64,000 nt of DNA from Methylobacterium terrae (GTDB lineage Bacteria > Pseudomonadota > Alphaproteobacteria > Rhizobiales > Beijerinckiaceae): NCBI RefSeq assembly GCF_003173755.1, contig NZ_CP029553.1, positions 2,678,501 to 2,742,500 on the forward strand. The letters are read 5' to 3'. Position numbers and translations under genes: made by a program. The notes beneath the pieces were generated by a model that saw only the letters and a list, made by a program, of their open reading frames with translations, was not told the origin of the DNA and did no database searches. The first letter of the stretch is position 1. Each line of letters starts with the position of its first letter. Positions 8,969 to 17,925 of the stretch are shown here, one piece after another.

Positions 8969-9168
8969 CGGCCCGGACTCTCGCGCAAAGCTCCCGACTC
9001 CGCCAGCCGAAGAATCGCACCCCTCCACACATTCCGCGATGCGCGGCGCGGGAGGCACAGGGGAGGGGTTTGCGGCCAAGGCGGGGCGGGTGCGCCTTGA
9101 CGGGCGGGCGGGAGCGGGGCACCCCGGCGGCACTGTCAGCGCCAGAACCCTCGAATCAGGACCGATCC

Positions 9169-9384
9169 ATGCGTTTCCTTCGTGTCGCCGCGGCGCTCAC
9201 CCTCGCGGGCCTCGCCGCCGCCTGCACCAGCGCCGGCGACCCGCGCGGCAGCGGCCTCGCCGAGACCTTCGACACCAAGAACTACGTGCGCTCGAACGAC
9301 ACCAACGGGACGCAGCGCCGGCCCGACGTGAACCGCGCCTTCACCCAGCCGTCGATCCCGAGCATCTCGAACCGCGGCTTCTAA
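9169..9384 (+). CDS. Small lipoprotein-like hypothetical, 71 aa
   Basis: Begins with a hydrophobic signal ending in LAGLAAACTS, a plausible but imperfect lipobox with cysteine at residue 19. The remaining 50 residues are polar (DTKNYVRSNDTNGTQRRPDVNRAF). No domain is recognised. The size and shape fit the many small envelope lipoproteins of this group. It converges on the DUF192 gene. Confidence 0.6.
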   Translation: MRFLRVAAALTLAGLAAACTSAGDPRGSGLAETFDTKNYVRSNDTNGTQRRPDVNRAFTQPSIPSISNRGF

Positions 9385-9392
9385 AGCTCGTT

Positions 9393-9412
9393 CCGGCGGC
9401 GCGAGCCGCCGG
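9393..9412. terminator. Hairpin between convergent genes
   Basis: CCGGCGGC and GCCGCCGG form a perfect 8-base stem with a 4-base loop between the stops at 9384 (+) and 9419 (-). There is no clear T-tract. It could act for both directions. Confidence 0.4.
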
Positions 9413-9418
9413 AGGCGG

Positions 9419-9910
9419 TCAGCGTCCGCGGAACAGCGGGTGCTCGACCTTGTCGCCCGCGTGCAGCCCGAGGCGCGCGGCGGTGCCGGCATTGAGCTCG
9501 AGCACGCCCAGCACCGGCTCGCCCGATTCGATGGTGCGGGTCGAGAGCGGCTCGGTATCCGTGGCGATCCGCGCCACCGTGCCGTTGGGGCGGATGAACA
9601 GCATGTCGAGCGGCAGGTAGGTGTTCTTCATCCACATCGCCACCGGGGCGTTGCGCTCGAAATCGAACAGCATGCCGCGGTCCGGCGCCATCGCGCGGCG
9701 GAACATCAGCCCCTGGGCCCGTCCGGCATCGTCGCGCATCACCTCGACCTGGAAGGTGTGACGGCCGGAGCGCGAGACGATCGTCAGCGGCTCGAACGGG
9801 CCGTCGGCGAAGGCGGCCGACGGGGAGAGCGCCGGCAGGAGCAGGAGGACGAGCGCGGCGAGGAGCCGGCGCGGCGAGGCGGCGCGAGGCCGTGCGAAGC
9901 GGAGCGACAT
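9419..9910 (-). CDS. DUF192 family exported protein
   Basis: Conserved protein of unknown biochemical role, 163 aa. A signal peptide (RRLLAALVLLLLPALSPSAAFA) is followed by one DUF192 domain. The hallmark segment GLMFRRAMAPDRGMLFDFE then MWMKNTYLPLDMLFI is complete, and the C-terminal VLELNAGTAARLGLHAGDKV is the usual ending. Usually a single gene near cold-shock genes in alphaproteobacteria, as here, with the tandem cold-shock gene just upstream on the same strand. Confidence 0.88.
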   Translation of the reverse strand: MSLRFARPRAASPRRLLAALVLLLLPALSPSAAFADGPFEPLTIVSRSGRHTFQVEVMRDDAGRAQGLMFRRAMAPDRGMLFDFERNAPVAMWMKNTYLPLDMLFIRPNGTVARIATDTEPLSTRTIESGEPVLGVLELNAGTAARLGLHAGDKVEHPLFRGR

Positions 9911-10029
9911 GAGGCTGAGCTAGGGCATTGTCCTGCGAAAGGGATGGGGGCTCCGCCGCGGGAAACACGAGCGAATCGAAAATACCGCGGCGCGCCCGGT
10001 GCGCGATGGCGCGCTGCTCGCGGGCAGCC

Positions 10030-10668
10030 TCAGTGGGACGAGGGAGGCCCCGCTCCCACGCTCGCCTCGGTCAGCAGGCGCACCTCGGCCGCCATCAAGC
10101 CCTTCGAGCCGTCGCCGTAGCGCACCATGACGTGCTCGCCGGGCTTCAGCTCGGCGATGCCGTAGCGCCGCAGGGTCTCCATGTGGACGAAGATGTCCGC
10201 CGTGCCGTCGCCGCGGCTCAGGAAGCCGAAGCCGCGCAGGCGGTTGAACCACTTCACGACCGCCATCTCGAGCCCGCTCGTCGGCACCACGGTGACGTGG
10301 GTGCGCGGCATCGGCAGCTCGGCCGGGTGGGTCGCCGAGGACTGGTCGAGGGAGATCACCCGGAAGGCCTGCCAGCCGCGCGCGCGCTGCGCCGCCTCGA
10401 CCACGATCCGGGCGCCCTCGCTGGCGCTCTGGTGGCCGTCGCGGCGCAGGCAGGTGACGTGGAGCAGCACGTCGGGCGCGCCACTGTCCGGCACGATGAA
10501 GCCGAAGCCCTTGGCGACGTCGAACCACTTGATGCGACCGCTGACCTCGACGAGTTCGGTCGGGCGTTCCACTGCCGCATCGAGCCCGGACCGGGTGTCG
10601 CGCGCGCCTTCTCCGAACGCGCCCACCAGCCGCTCCCCGGCCGGGGCTGAACCGAACTCGTCCGACAT
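10030..10668 (-). CDS. Tandem cold-shock-domain protein, 212 aa
   Basis: RNA/ssDNA-binding chaperone with two cold-shock domains. The first runs from SGRIKWFDVAKGFGFIVP, the second from MAVVKWFNRLRGFGFLSR. Each keeps the RNP1-like KGFGFI/RGFGFL and an RNP2-like V-L-L-H-V or I-F-V-H-M. The ATG at 10668-10666 begins an about 50-residue acidic/variable leader. Double-CSD proteins of this size are typical of alphaproteobacteria (Caulobacter CspC/D type). The 259-base leader region to the divergent DUF1624 gene could hold cold-responsive elements, but I see no specific structure. Confidence 0.9.
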   Translation of the reverse strand: MSDEFGSAPAGERLVGAFGEGARDTRSGLDAAVERPTELVEVSGRIKWFDVAKGFGFIVPDSGAPDVLLHVTCLRRDGHQSASEGARIVVEAAQRARGWQAFRVISLDQSSATHPAELPMPRTHVTVVPTSGLEMAVVKWFNRLRGFGFLSRGDGTADIFVHMETLRRYGIAELKPGEHVMVRYGDGSKGLMAAEVRLLTEASVGAGPPSSH

Positions 10669-10927
10669 CGTAAGCAACCCACTCGAATCGCGTCGCGCGC
10701 TTCCCCGCCAGATTAACAAAGTCATGACTTCGGGGAAGCCCAAATCGGCCGAGTTGAGACACCTCACCGGTGATGTCCTCGCCCGATTCGCCTCCCCGCC
10801 GGGCATTCTGCGGGCCGCGGAGGCAGACGCAGGCGACATCGCCCGGCGGTCGCGGCGAGCGAGCCGCCGCGGGCCGCGCCGCTGCGCGTTTTCGCCGCAG
10901 GGGCGAGCGGAGGCCGCCGGCTCGGCT

Positions 10928-11932
10928 ATGACGGCCCCCGTGACGCACTTCAGGAGAGCCGCGATTCAGCCTCCCACCCCACCCGTCCGGCGCCTCGCGG
11001 TCGTCGACCTCGCCCGCGGCATCGCGCTCGCGGCGATGGCCCTCTACCACCTGACCTGGGATCTCGGTTTCCTGCGGCTGACGCCCGAGAACGCCGCCCT
11101 GTCGCCCCCGGGCCGCGCGGCGGCGCACGGCATCGCGGGCAGCTTCCTGGTGCTCGTCGGGGTGAGCCTCGTCCTCGCCCGGGGCCGGGGAGGGTGGCGC
11201 TCCTACCTGGCGCGGCTCGGGCGCATCGCCCTGGCGGCGGGGGCGATCTCGCTCGCGACCCTCTGGCTGTTTCCCGGGTCGTGGATCTTCTTCGGCATCC
11301 TGCACTGCATCGCGGCGTCGAGCGTGCTGGCGCTGCCGGCCCTGTCGGCGCCGCTGCCCCTCGTCGGGCTCGCAGCCCTCGCCGTGCTCGCGGGTCCCAC
11401 GCTCGCGTCGCTCGCGGGCGCGCCGGCCATCCTCGACGCGCCGGGGCTGCTCTTCCTCGGCCTCGGCGCGAGCGTGCCGACGACGAACGACTACGTGCCG
11501 CTGTTACCCTGGTTCGGGTTCGTGCTGATCGGGGTGGGGCTCGGCCGGCTCGGGCTGACCCGGCTCGCGGCCTCGCCGATCGGACCCTGGGCGCCGCGGA
11601 ACCGGATCGGGCGGCTCGCGACGGCGGCCGGGCGGCACAGCCTCGCGGTCTACCTCGTGCACCAGCCGGTGCTGCTCGGGCTGCTCTACGGGATCGCGAC
11701 GCTCACCGGACCGCATCCGCGGGCGGGGGAGGGACAGTTCCTGCGCGACTACCGGGCGAATTGCGCCGAGGCCGGCGGGGCCGAGGCGGCCTGCCGGGTG
11801 GCGGCGCGCTGCGCGCTCGTGCGGCTGCGCGACGAGGGCCTGTGGCGGGCCGCCGGCGGCTACACGGCGGAGGAGCAGGCCCGGGCGATCGCGGCGTCGC
11901 GGGCCTGCTTCAGGGAGGCGGGCGGGGGCTGA
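10928..11932 (+). CDS. DUF1624 / heparan-alpha-glucosaminide acetyltransferase-like membrane protein
   Basis: Polytopic membrane protein, 334 aa, with about nine hydrophobic segments. The N-terminal RRLAVVDLARGIALAAMALYHLTWDLGFL is the DUF1624/YeiB-type signature, with the histidine in the ALYH position used by membrane acyltransferases. The C-terminus contains a cysteine-rich helical tail (NCAEAGGAEAACRVAARCALVRL). The substrate is unknown; relatives are proposed to acylate envelope sugars. Start at ATG 10928, before MTAPVTHF. Confidence 0.82.
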   Translation: MTAPVTHFRRAAIQPPTPPVRRLAVVDLARGIALAAMALYHLTWDLGFLRLTPENAALSPPGRAAAHGIAGSFLVLVGVSLVLARGRGGWRSYLARLGRIALAAGAISLATLWLFPGSWIFFGILHCIAASSVLALPALSAPLPLVGLAALAVLAGPTLASLAGAPAILDAPGLLFLGLGASVPTTNDYVPLLPWFGFVLIGVGLGRLGLTRLAASPIGPWAPRNRIGRLATAAGRHSLAVYLVHQPVLLGLLYGIATLTGPHPRAGEGQFLRDYRANCAEAGGAEAACRVAARCALVRLRDEGLWRAAGGYTAEEQARAIAASRACFREAGGG

Positions 11933-11944
11933 CCCCGTCCGGGA

Positions 11945-12514
11945 TCAGTCCTTGGCGCGCTCGACGTAGGACGCGTCGGCGGTCATGACGACGATGCGGG
12001 TGCCGGCGGCGATGTGCGGCGGCACCAGGGTGCGCACGCCGTTCGACAGCGTCGCGGGCTTGTAGGACGAGGACGCGGTCTGGCCCTTGGTCACCGGCTC
12101 GGTGTCCGTCACCTCGAGGGTGACGCGCTGCGGCAGCTCGAGCGCCAGCGGCACGCCGTTATGGGTCGAGAGCATCACCGCCATGCCCTCCTGCAGGTAG
12201 GGGGCCTGGTCGCCGATCACGTCCTCGGGCACCGCGAGCTGCTCGTAGGATTCCGGGTTCATGAAGTGGAACCCCTCGCCGTCGCTGTACAGGAAGGTGT
12301 GCTCCCGGTCCTCGACGTAGGCGCGCTCGACCTGCTCGGTCGTGCGGTAGCGCTCCGACACCTTCACGCCGTCGGTGATCCGGCGCATGTCGAGCTGGGT
12401 GACCGGGGTACCCTTGCCGGGGTGGATGTTCTCGGCGGAGAGGATCACGTAGAGCCGGCCGTCCTTGTCGACGACGTTGCCTTTGCGAAGTGAGCTGGCG
12501 ATGACCTTCGGCAC
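11945..12514 (-). CDS. efp: Translation elongation factor P
   Basis: Binds between the P and E sites of the ribosome and relieves stalling at polyproline. GTG start at 12514-12512 gives 189 aa, the family length; upstream frame sequence is not EF-P-like. Lys34 sits in the loop NIHPGKG and is the site modified by EpmA/EpmB. Three beta-barrel domains are recognisable, ending [20 protein letters not shown]. The two modification genes lie directly across a short divergent intergenic region, so all three parts of the pathway are together. Confidence 0.96.
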   Translation of the reverse strand: MPKVIASSLRKGNVVDKDGRLYVILSAENIHPGKGTPVTQLDMRRITDGVKVSERYRTTEQVERAYVEDREHTFLYSDGEGFHFMNPESYEQLAVPEDVIGDQAPYLQEGMAVMLSTHNGVPLALELPQRVTLEVTDTEPVTKGQTASSSYKPATLSNGVRTLVPPHIAAGTRIVVMTADASYVERAKD

Positions 12515-12671
12515 GGGGCGAATCCTGAACTGGAAGCGTTGACAGAGAGCGGCGGCGTCCGCCAAGCCGCGCAAGTTCGAGCGCCGCGCCGGCGGAGGAT
12601 GCCTTCCGGCCCGCCCTATCGCATCTCAGGCGCGACCGCCAGTCGCCCGCCATCCGATCGATGTCCGCACC

Positions 12672-13739
12672 ATGACCTCTGCCTCGCCCTGGTGGGCCCC
12701 TCACGTCCACGCCGACCGCCGGCCGCGCCTCCTCGCGCGCAACCGGATCGCCGCGGCCCTGCGCGGCTGGTTCGCCGAGCGGGACTTCGTCGAGGTCGAG
12801 GCGAGCGCCCTCCAGGTCTCGCCCGGCAACGAGACGCATCTCTCGGCCTTCGCCACCACGGCGATCGGGCCGGACGGGGCGGCGCACCCGCTCTACCTGC
12901 ACACCTCGCCGGAATTCGCCTGCAAGAAGCTGCTCGCGGCGGGGGAGACGCGGCTGTTCAGCCTCGGGCCGGTCTACCGCAACAGGGAGCGCGGGGCCCT
13001 GCACCACCCGGAATTCACCATGCTCGAATGGTACCGGGCGGGGGAGACCTACGACGCCCTGATGCAGGACTGCGCCGACCTGATGCGCCTGGCCGCCGAG
13101 AGTACGGGCGCGACGACCTTCGCGTGGCGCGGGGTCGAGGCCGATCCGTTCGCCCCCCTCGAGCGCCTCACCGTCGCCGAGGCGTTCCGGCTCCATGCCG
13201 GCATCGACCTCCTGGCGAGCGTGGCGCCGGATGCGAGCACCGACCGGGCGGCGCTCGCCGCCGCGCTCCGGACGGCCGGCATCCGCACCGCCCCGGACGA
13301 CAGCTGGGCCGACCTGTTCAGCCGCGTCATGGTCGAGCGGGTCGAGCCCGCGCTCGGCCGCGGCCGGGCGACGATCCTGTGCGAGTACCCGATTCCCGAG
13401 GCGGCGCTCGCCCGGCCGAGCCCCGCCGACCCGCGGGTGGCGGAGCGCTTCGAGCTCTATTGCTGCGGCGTCGAGCTCGCCAACGCCTTCGGGGAACTGA
13501 CCGACGCGGCCGAGCAGCGCCGGCGGTTCGCCGCCGAGATGGACGAGAAGGAACGGATCTACGGCGAGCGCTATCCCCTCGACGAGGACTTTTTGAGCGC
13601 GCTCGCGCAGATGCCGGAGGCGAGCGGCATCGCGCTCGGCTTCGACCGGCTCGTCATGCTGGCGAGCGGTGCCCGCCGGATCGACGAGGTGATCTGGACG
13701 CCGGTCGCCGAGTATCCCCGCGTCGAGTTCTCCCGGTGA
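12672..13739 (+). CDS. epmA: EF-P--lysine ligase (EpmA/PoxA/GenX)
   Basis: A lysyl-tRNA-synthetase paralogue without the anticodon-binding domain, which attaches beta-lysine to EF-P Lys34. 355 aa. Class II motifs are visible: motif 2 around LFSLGPVYRNRERGALHHPEFTMLEW, the ELANAFGELTD segment, and motif 3 as ASGIALGFDRLVML. The N-terminus begins directly with the catalytic domain (RPRLLARNRIAAALRGWFAERDFVEVE). Its TGA overlaps the GTG of epmB by 3 bases, so the two are translationally coupled. Confidence 0.94.
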   Translation: MTSASPWWAPHVHADRRPRLLARNRIAAALRGWFAERDFVEVEASALQVSPGNETHLSAFATTAIGPDGAAHPLYLHTSPEFACKKLLAAGETRLFSLGPVYRNRERGALHHPEFTMLEWYRAGETYDALMQDCADLMRLAAESTGATTFAWRGVEADPFAPLERLTVAEAFRLHAGIDLLASVAPDASTDRAALAAALRTAGIRTAPDDSWADLFSRVMVERVEPALGRGRATILCEYPIPEAALARPSPADPRVAERFELYCCGVELANAFGELTDAAEQRRRFAAEMDEKERIYGERYPLDEDFLSALAQMPEASGIALGFDRLVMLASGARRIDEVIWTPVAEYPRVEFSR

Positions 13740-14809
13740 GCGGGTCGATCCGCGGCGCGGGCGGTCTCGCGGCGCGCGGCCTGGTGCCGGCGGAGCGTCT
13801 GCCGGCGCTCGAACGGGTGGCGGCGCGCTACGCCGTGTCGATCACCCCCGAGATGGCGGGGCTGATCGCCGATCCGGACGACGGCATCGGCCGCCAGTTC
13901 GTCCCGCGGGCCGAGGAGCTGGTCACCGCACCCGAGGAGCGGGCCGACCCGATCGGCGACGAGGCCCATGCGCCTCTGCCCGGCATCGTCCACCGCTATC
14001 CGGACCGGGTGCTCCTCAAGCCGCTCCACGTCTGCCCGGTCTATTGCCGGTTCTGCTTCCGCCGCGAGGTGGTGGGGCCGGACGGGGAGGGCAGCCTGAC
14101 CGACGCGGAGCTGGATGCGGCCTTGGCCTACATCGCCGCCCGTCCGGAGATCTGGGAGGTGGTGGTCACCGGGGGCGATCCGCTGGTGCTCTCGCCCCGG
14201 CGCCTCGGGCGCATCGCCGCCGCCCTGCGCGACATCCCGCATGTGCGGGTTCTGCGGCTCCATACCCGCGTGCCGGTGGTCGATCCGTCCCGGGTCGATG
14301 CGGGCCTGATCGCGGCGCTGAAGGGATTCGAGGGCGCGGTGTTCGTGGCGCTCCACGCCAACCACCCGCGCGAGTTCACGCAGGACGCCCGGGCCGCCAT
14401 CGCCCGCCTCGTCGATGCCGGGATCCCGATGGTGAGCCAGTCGGTGCTGCTCGCCGGAATCAACGACGATCCCGACACGCTGGCGGCCCTGATGCGCGCC
14501 TTCGTCGAGAACCGGATCAAGCCCTACTACCTGCATCACGGCGACCTCGCCCCGGGCACAGGCCACCTGCGCACCACGCTCGATCGCGGCCGGGCGCTGA
14601 TGCGCTCGATGCGCGGCCGGGTCTCGGGGCTGGCGCAGCCGACCTACATCCTCGACATCCCGGGCGGATACGGCAAGGTGCCGGTGGGGCCGGGCTACCT
14701 GACGGGCGGCCCCGCGGGCTGGACCGTCACCGACCCGACCGGTCGGGCGCACGCCTACCCGCCTGAACCTGAGGGGGAGACGCCATGCGCAGGCTCTGGG
14801 GACGGCTGA
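13736..14809 (+). CDS. epmB: EF-P beta-lysylation protein EpmB (lysine 2,3-aminomutase type)
   Basis: Radical-SAM enzyme converting L-lysine to beta-lysine for EF-P modification. GTG start at 13736 overlaps the epmA stop. 357 aa. The [4Fe-4S] motif CxxxCxxC is complete at Cys100, Cys104 and Cys107 (HVCPVYCRFCFRR). The SAM-binding region VVVTGGDPLVLSP and the PLP-lysine region near NRIKPYYLHHGDLAPGTGHLRT follow. The size fits EpmB rather than the longer clostridial KamA. Its end overlaps the glutathione transferase start by 25 bases. Confidence 0.92.
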   Translation: MSGSIRGAGGLAARGLVPAERLPALERVAARYAVSITPEMAGLIADPDDGIGRQFVPRAEELVTAPEERADPIGDEAHAPLPGIVHRYPDRVLLKPLHVCPVYCRFCFRREVVGPDGEGSLTDAELDAALAYIAARPEIWEVVVTGGDPLVLSPRRLGRIAAALRDIPHVRVLRLHTRVPVVDPSRVDAGLIAALKGFEGAVFVALHANHPREFTQDARAAIARLVDAGIPMVSQSVLLAGINDDPDTLAALMRAFVENRIKPYYLHHGDLAPGTGHLRTTLDRGRALMRSMRGRVSGLAQPTYILDIPGGYGKVPVGPGYLTGGPAGWTVTDPTGRAHAYPPEPEGETPCAGSGDG

Positions 14810-15402
14810 GCTCCGTCAACGTGCAGAAGGCGGTGTGGGGCCTGGAGGAACTGGGCCTGGCCTACGAGCGGCTCGAGGCCGGCGGCGCCTTCGGGCGGGT
14901 GCGCGACCCGGACTACGTCGCGCTCAATCCCAACAGCCTCGTGCCGGTGATGGAGGAGGACGGCTTCGTCCTCTGGGAATCGAACGCGATCCTGCGCTAC
15001 CTCGCCCGCGGGCACGGCGCGGGCAGCCTGTGGCCCGAGGATCCGCGCGAGGCGGCCCTCGTGGACCAGTGGCTCGACTGGCAGGCGACCCGCTTCACGC
15101 CCGCGACCCGGGACGCGTTCTGGCAGACCGTGCGCACACCGCCCGAGCGGCGCGACCAGGCGACCATCGACCGCTCGGTCGCCGCCTCGGAGGAATGCGC
15201 GGCGATCCTCGAAGCGCACCTGATGGGGCGCCCCTTCATGGTCGGCGACCGCTTCACCGCCGCCGACATCGCGGCCGGCGCCGCGGCGCATCGCTGGCTC
15301 CACCTCGACGTGCCCCGCACCGAGCGGCCGGCCCTGCGCGCCTGGTACGAGCGCCTGCGGGCGCGGCCGGCCGTCGCGGTCGCGCTGCCGCCGTTGAGCT
15401 GA
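14785..15402 (+). CDS. Glutathione S-transferase family protein
   Basis: 205-residue GST with an N-terminal thioredoxin fold (RRLWGRLSSVNVQKAVWGLEELGLAYE), the cis-proline region NSLVPVMEEDGFVLWESNAILRYLA that binds glutathione, and an all-helical C-terminal domain carrying FMVGDRFTAADIAAG (the N-capping box). The catalytic residue is probably Ser in the SSVN segment. The overlap with epmB places it in the same transcript, but I know of no functional link to EF-P modification. Confidence 0.88.
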   Translation: MRRLWGRLSSVNVQKAVWGLEELGLAYERLEAGGAFGRVRDPDYVALNPNSLVPVMEEDGFVLWESNAILRYLARGHGAGSLWPEDPREAALVDQWLDWQATRFTPATRDAFWQTVRTPPERRDQATIDRSVAASEECAAILEAHLMGRPFMVGDRFTAADIAAGAAAHRWLHLDVPRTERPALRAWYERLRARPAVAVALPPLS

Positions 15403-15496
15403 GCCATACGGAAATCGGCCGTCCCTGGCTGTTGCCCAAGGCACTCGTCGCAGCATCCGATACCGGATTTTTCGGCGTGTTCTGCGATTTGAAAGT

Positions 15497-15665
15497 AGAA
15501 CGCTCCTCCCCTCTCCCGTGTGGGAGAGGGGCCGGGGGTGAGGGTGACACGCTTCCGTGTACAACGATCACCGTCGTGCTGGCAGCGGAACGGTTTCAGT
15601 TCGATTCGGAGCCGTGTCACCCTCACCCCTACCCCTCTCCCACACGGGAGAGGGGGTCCCGCGAC
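15497..15665. repeat. Composite REP-like element, copy 1
   Basis: Two inverted copies of a palindromic unit (CCCTCTCCCGTGTGGGAGAG type, each followed by a GGGTGAGGGTGACAC arm) at about 15507-15551 and 15613-15657 flank a centre containing CGTCGTGCTGGCAGCGGAAC. The centre recurs in the element at 33517-33680, so the whole is one mobile-looking composite. It fills most of the 408-base gap between the GST gene and the RraA-like gene; I see no gene here. Confidence 0.75.
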
Positions 15666-15810
15666 CTTCTCGTCTTTGATGCTTGTTCTTGCGACAGCAG
15701 GTGCTGCACGACCGCCGTTTCCACCCCGGCCATGCGCTGATGGCGTGGCCGCTGAGGCGCGGATCGGCTAGGTGTCTATGTGTCCCTTTCCCCACGCCCC
15801 CGAAGGCCCG

Positions 15811-16515
15811 ATGCCGCTCGACAAGACGCTCCTCGACGCCCTGCAGGCCGTCACCACCGCCACCCTCACCACCGTGCTCCTGAAGAAGGGCATCCGCCGC
15901 TGCTGGATGCGCGGGCCGATGCCGCGCTTCGCGGCCGGCCAGCGGATCGTCGGCCCGGCCTTCACCCTGCGCTTCGTGCCGGCCCGCGAGGACCTGGCCA
16001 CCCCCGAATCCTGGTCGAGCCCGACCTCGACCCGCGCGGCGATCGAGGCGATGCCCGAGGGCTGCATCGCGGTGGTCGACGCGATGGGGGTGCAGGATGC
16101 CGGCATCTTCGGCGACATCCTGTGCGCCCGGATGAAGAAGCGCGGCGTCGCGGCCCTGATCACCGACGGCGTCGTGCGCGACGGCGAGGGCGTCGAGGGC
16201 ACCGGCCTGCCGGTCTGGTGCTCCGGCGTCGCGGCCCCGGCCTCGGTGGCGGGCCTGACCTTCGTCGGCTGGGGCGAGCCGGTCGGCTGCGGCGGCGTCG
16301 CGGTCTATCCCGACGACATCGTGGTGGCGGACGGCGACGGCGCGGTGTTGATCCCGGCGGCGCTCGCCGAGGAGGTGGCGCTCGCCGCCGTCGAGCAGGA
16401 GCGCCTCGAGCTCTGGATCATGCGCGAGGTCGACAAGGGCCTGCCCCTGCCGGGCCTCTATCCGCCGAACGCCGAGACCCGCGCCCGCTACGAGGCCGAG
16501 ACGAACAAGGCCTGA
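15811..16515 (+). CDS. RraA family protein (HMG/CHA aldolase-like)
   Basis: Belongs to the RraA/MenG-like family, which includes 4-hydroxy-4-methyl-2-oxoglutarate aldolases and inhibitors of RNase E. 234 aa from ATG 15811; an alternative start lies 13 codons upstream. Motifs: ATLTTVLLKKGIR at the N-terminus, AIVDAMG-like VVDAMGVQDAGIFGDILC, the ALITDGVVRDGEGVEG segment with the metal-site region, and the ending YPDDIVVADGDGAVLIP. Substrate cannot be read from sequence. A YdcF-type gene follows 26 bases downstream on the same strand. Confidence 0.85.
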   Translation: MPLDKTLLDALQAVTTATLTTVLLKKGIRRCWMRGPMPRFAAGQRIVGPAFTLRFVPAREDLATPESWSSPTSTRAAIEAMPEGCIAVVDAMGVQDAGIFGDILCARMKKRGVAALITDGVVRDGEGVEGTGLPVWCSGVAAPASVAGLTFVGWGEPVGCGGVAVYPDDIVVADGDGAVLIPAALAEEVALAAVEQERLELWIMREVDKGLPLPGLYPPNAETRARYEAETNKA

Positions 16516-16541
16516 TCCGCTCCGCAGCCGGGACCCTCCCG

Positions 16542-17330
16542 GTGTTCTTCGTGCTCTCGAAGGTGCTGTGGTTCCTCGCGGCGCCTTCGAACCTGCTCCT
16601 GCTCCTGGTTCTCGCCGGGGCGGGGCTCTCCCTGCGCTGGCGCCGTCTCGGCCTCGGGCTCGTCGCGAGTGCCGGCCTCATCCTCCTCGTCGGCGGGGTC
16701 TCGCCGCTCGCCTCCCTGGTCTTCGGCCCGCTCGAGGACCGCTTTCCGGAGTTCCGCGACGACGGCGCGCCGGTCGCCGGCATCGTGGTGCTCGGCGGCG
16801 CGGTCGAGACCGGGCTGTCGGCGGCCCGCGGCCAGCTCGTCGTCAACGATGCCGGCGAGCGGATGATCGCGCTCGGCGACCTCGCGCGGCGCTATCCCGC
16901 CGCGACCGTGGTGTTCACCGGCGGCTCCGGCCGGCTCACCGGCGACGGCGCGGTGTCTGAGGCGCAGATCGTCCGGCGCCACGCCGCCTCCCTGGGCATC
17001 GCGCCGGAGCGGATCACCTACGAGGACCGCTCGCGCAACACCCGCGAGAACGCCGCCTTCAGCGCCGCGCTGGTGAAGCCCAAGCCCGGCGAACGATGGC
17101 TCCTCGTCACCTCGGCCTGGCACATGCCGCGGGCGATGGGATGCTTCCGGCGCGCCGGCTTCGCGGTGACCGCCTACCCGGTCGATTACCGGACCGGCCC
17201 CGGGGCGGTGGCGCTCCACTCGACGGCCGGCGACGGGCTGTTCGAACTGGACATCGCGGTGCGCGAATGGCTCGGCCTCGCGGCGTACCGGGCGTCGGGG
17301 TACACGGAGGCGGTGTTTCCGGAGCCGTGA
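16542..17330 (+). CDS. YdcF/ElyC family protein (DUF218)
   Basis: Inner-membrane protein of the DUF218 family, relatives of which act in envelope biogenesis or vancomycin sensitivity. GTG start at 16542 gives 262 aa, with two N-terminal membrane helices (FLAAPSNLLLLLVLAGAGL and LGLVASAGLILLVGGVSPL). The DUF218 domain starts at AGIVVLGGAVETG and contains the conserved VVFTGGSG, DRSRNTRENA and WLLVTSAWHMPRAMG segments. It probably shares a transcript with the RraA-like gene. Confidence 0.88.
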   Translation: MFFVLSKVLWFLAAPSNLLLLLVLAGAGLSLRWRRLGLGLVASAGLILLVGGVSPLASLVFGPLEDRFPEFRDDGAPVAGIVVLGGAVETGLSAARGQLVVNDAGERMIALGDLARRYPAATVVFTGGSGRLTGDGAVSEAQIVRRHAASLGIAPERITYEDRSRNTRENAAFSAALVKPKPGERWLLVTSAWHMPRAMGCFRRAGFAVTAYPVDYRTGPGAVALHSTAGDGLFELDIAVREWLGLAAYRASGYTEAVFPEP

Positions 17331-17393
17331 CCCGAGCGATGGTGTCGTGACGGCTCGGGGCTTTGCGCCCCTCGAGGATCCAATAATCCTCCG

Positions 17394-17651
17394 CGTCATT
17401 CCAGGGCCGCGAGAGCGGAGCCCGGAATCCAGAATTACAGGACGTTCAGGACAGGGCAAGACACGTTCCGCCCGATCTTGCACGACCGGAGTGTCTGTTT
17501 GATTGGCTCCTGCAGCCTATCTGACTTGGGCATCGCCATCTCACGTCATCGAGCCGTAGGATGACGTTGGTGGGGTCGAAATTGGTCCCGCCAATCAAGC
17601 AGGCTCTGAGTGTCTGGATTCCAGGCCCCGCTGCGCGGCCTCGGAATGACG
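17394..17651. repeat. Inverted pair of about 39-bp intergenic palindromic repeats
   Basis: A 39-base unit starting CGTCATTCC and ending GGAATCCAG lies at 17394-17432. A close inverted copy (TGGATTCC ... GGAATGACG) ends at 17651. Each unit can itself fold (GGGC/GCCC and ATTCC/GGAAT stems). Units of this type are widespread between genes in Hyphomicrobiales. The rest of the 595-base gap (17331-17925) holds only the doubtful remnant at 17719. Confidence 0.7.
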
Positions 17652-17718
17652 AGCAGCGTGTGAAGGCCGTGTCGAATCAGACCTGTCGGCGAGGCCAAGC
17701 GAGAGCCGAGGAGATCCC

Positions 17719-17925
17719 ATGCCTCAGGACGCCGCTCGGGGCGAGCACAGCGACCCGCGCCCCCACTCTGCCGCCGAGCCCGACGATCGTCGCGTCTTCA
17801 CACGTGACGAGGCTGAGTGGACCCGGTTCGTCGCCGGCCTCGATGCGCCGCCGCGCGCTCCGGGACGGTCGGTCGACCCGTTCGACACGCCTCAGGCCTT
17901 CGTCCATCGCCGACGATACGCCGCG
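17719..17925 (+). pseudogene. Possible truncated small protein (DUF1778-antitoxin-like tail)
   Basis: The ATG at 17719 has a strong Shine-Dalgarno (GAGGAG, 5 bases before). The peptide contains VFTRDEAEWTRFVAGLDAPPRAP, which resembles the C-terminal end of DUF1778 (TacA-like) antitoxins, where a helix is followed by L-x-x-PP-x-P. No stop follows before the frame runs into sequence antisense to the DUF3253 gene, so the original end seems lost. It might instead be an unrelated short ORF. No toxin gene is adjacent. Confidence 0.3.
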
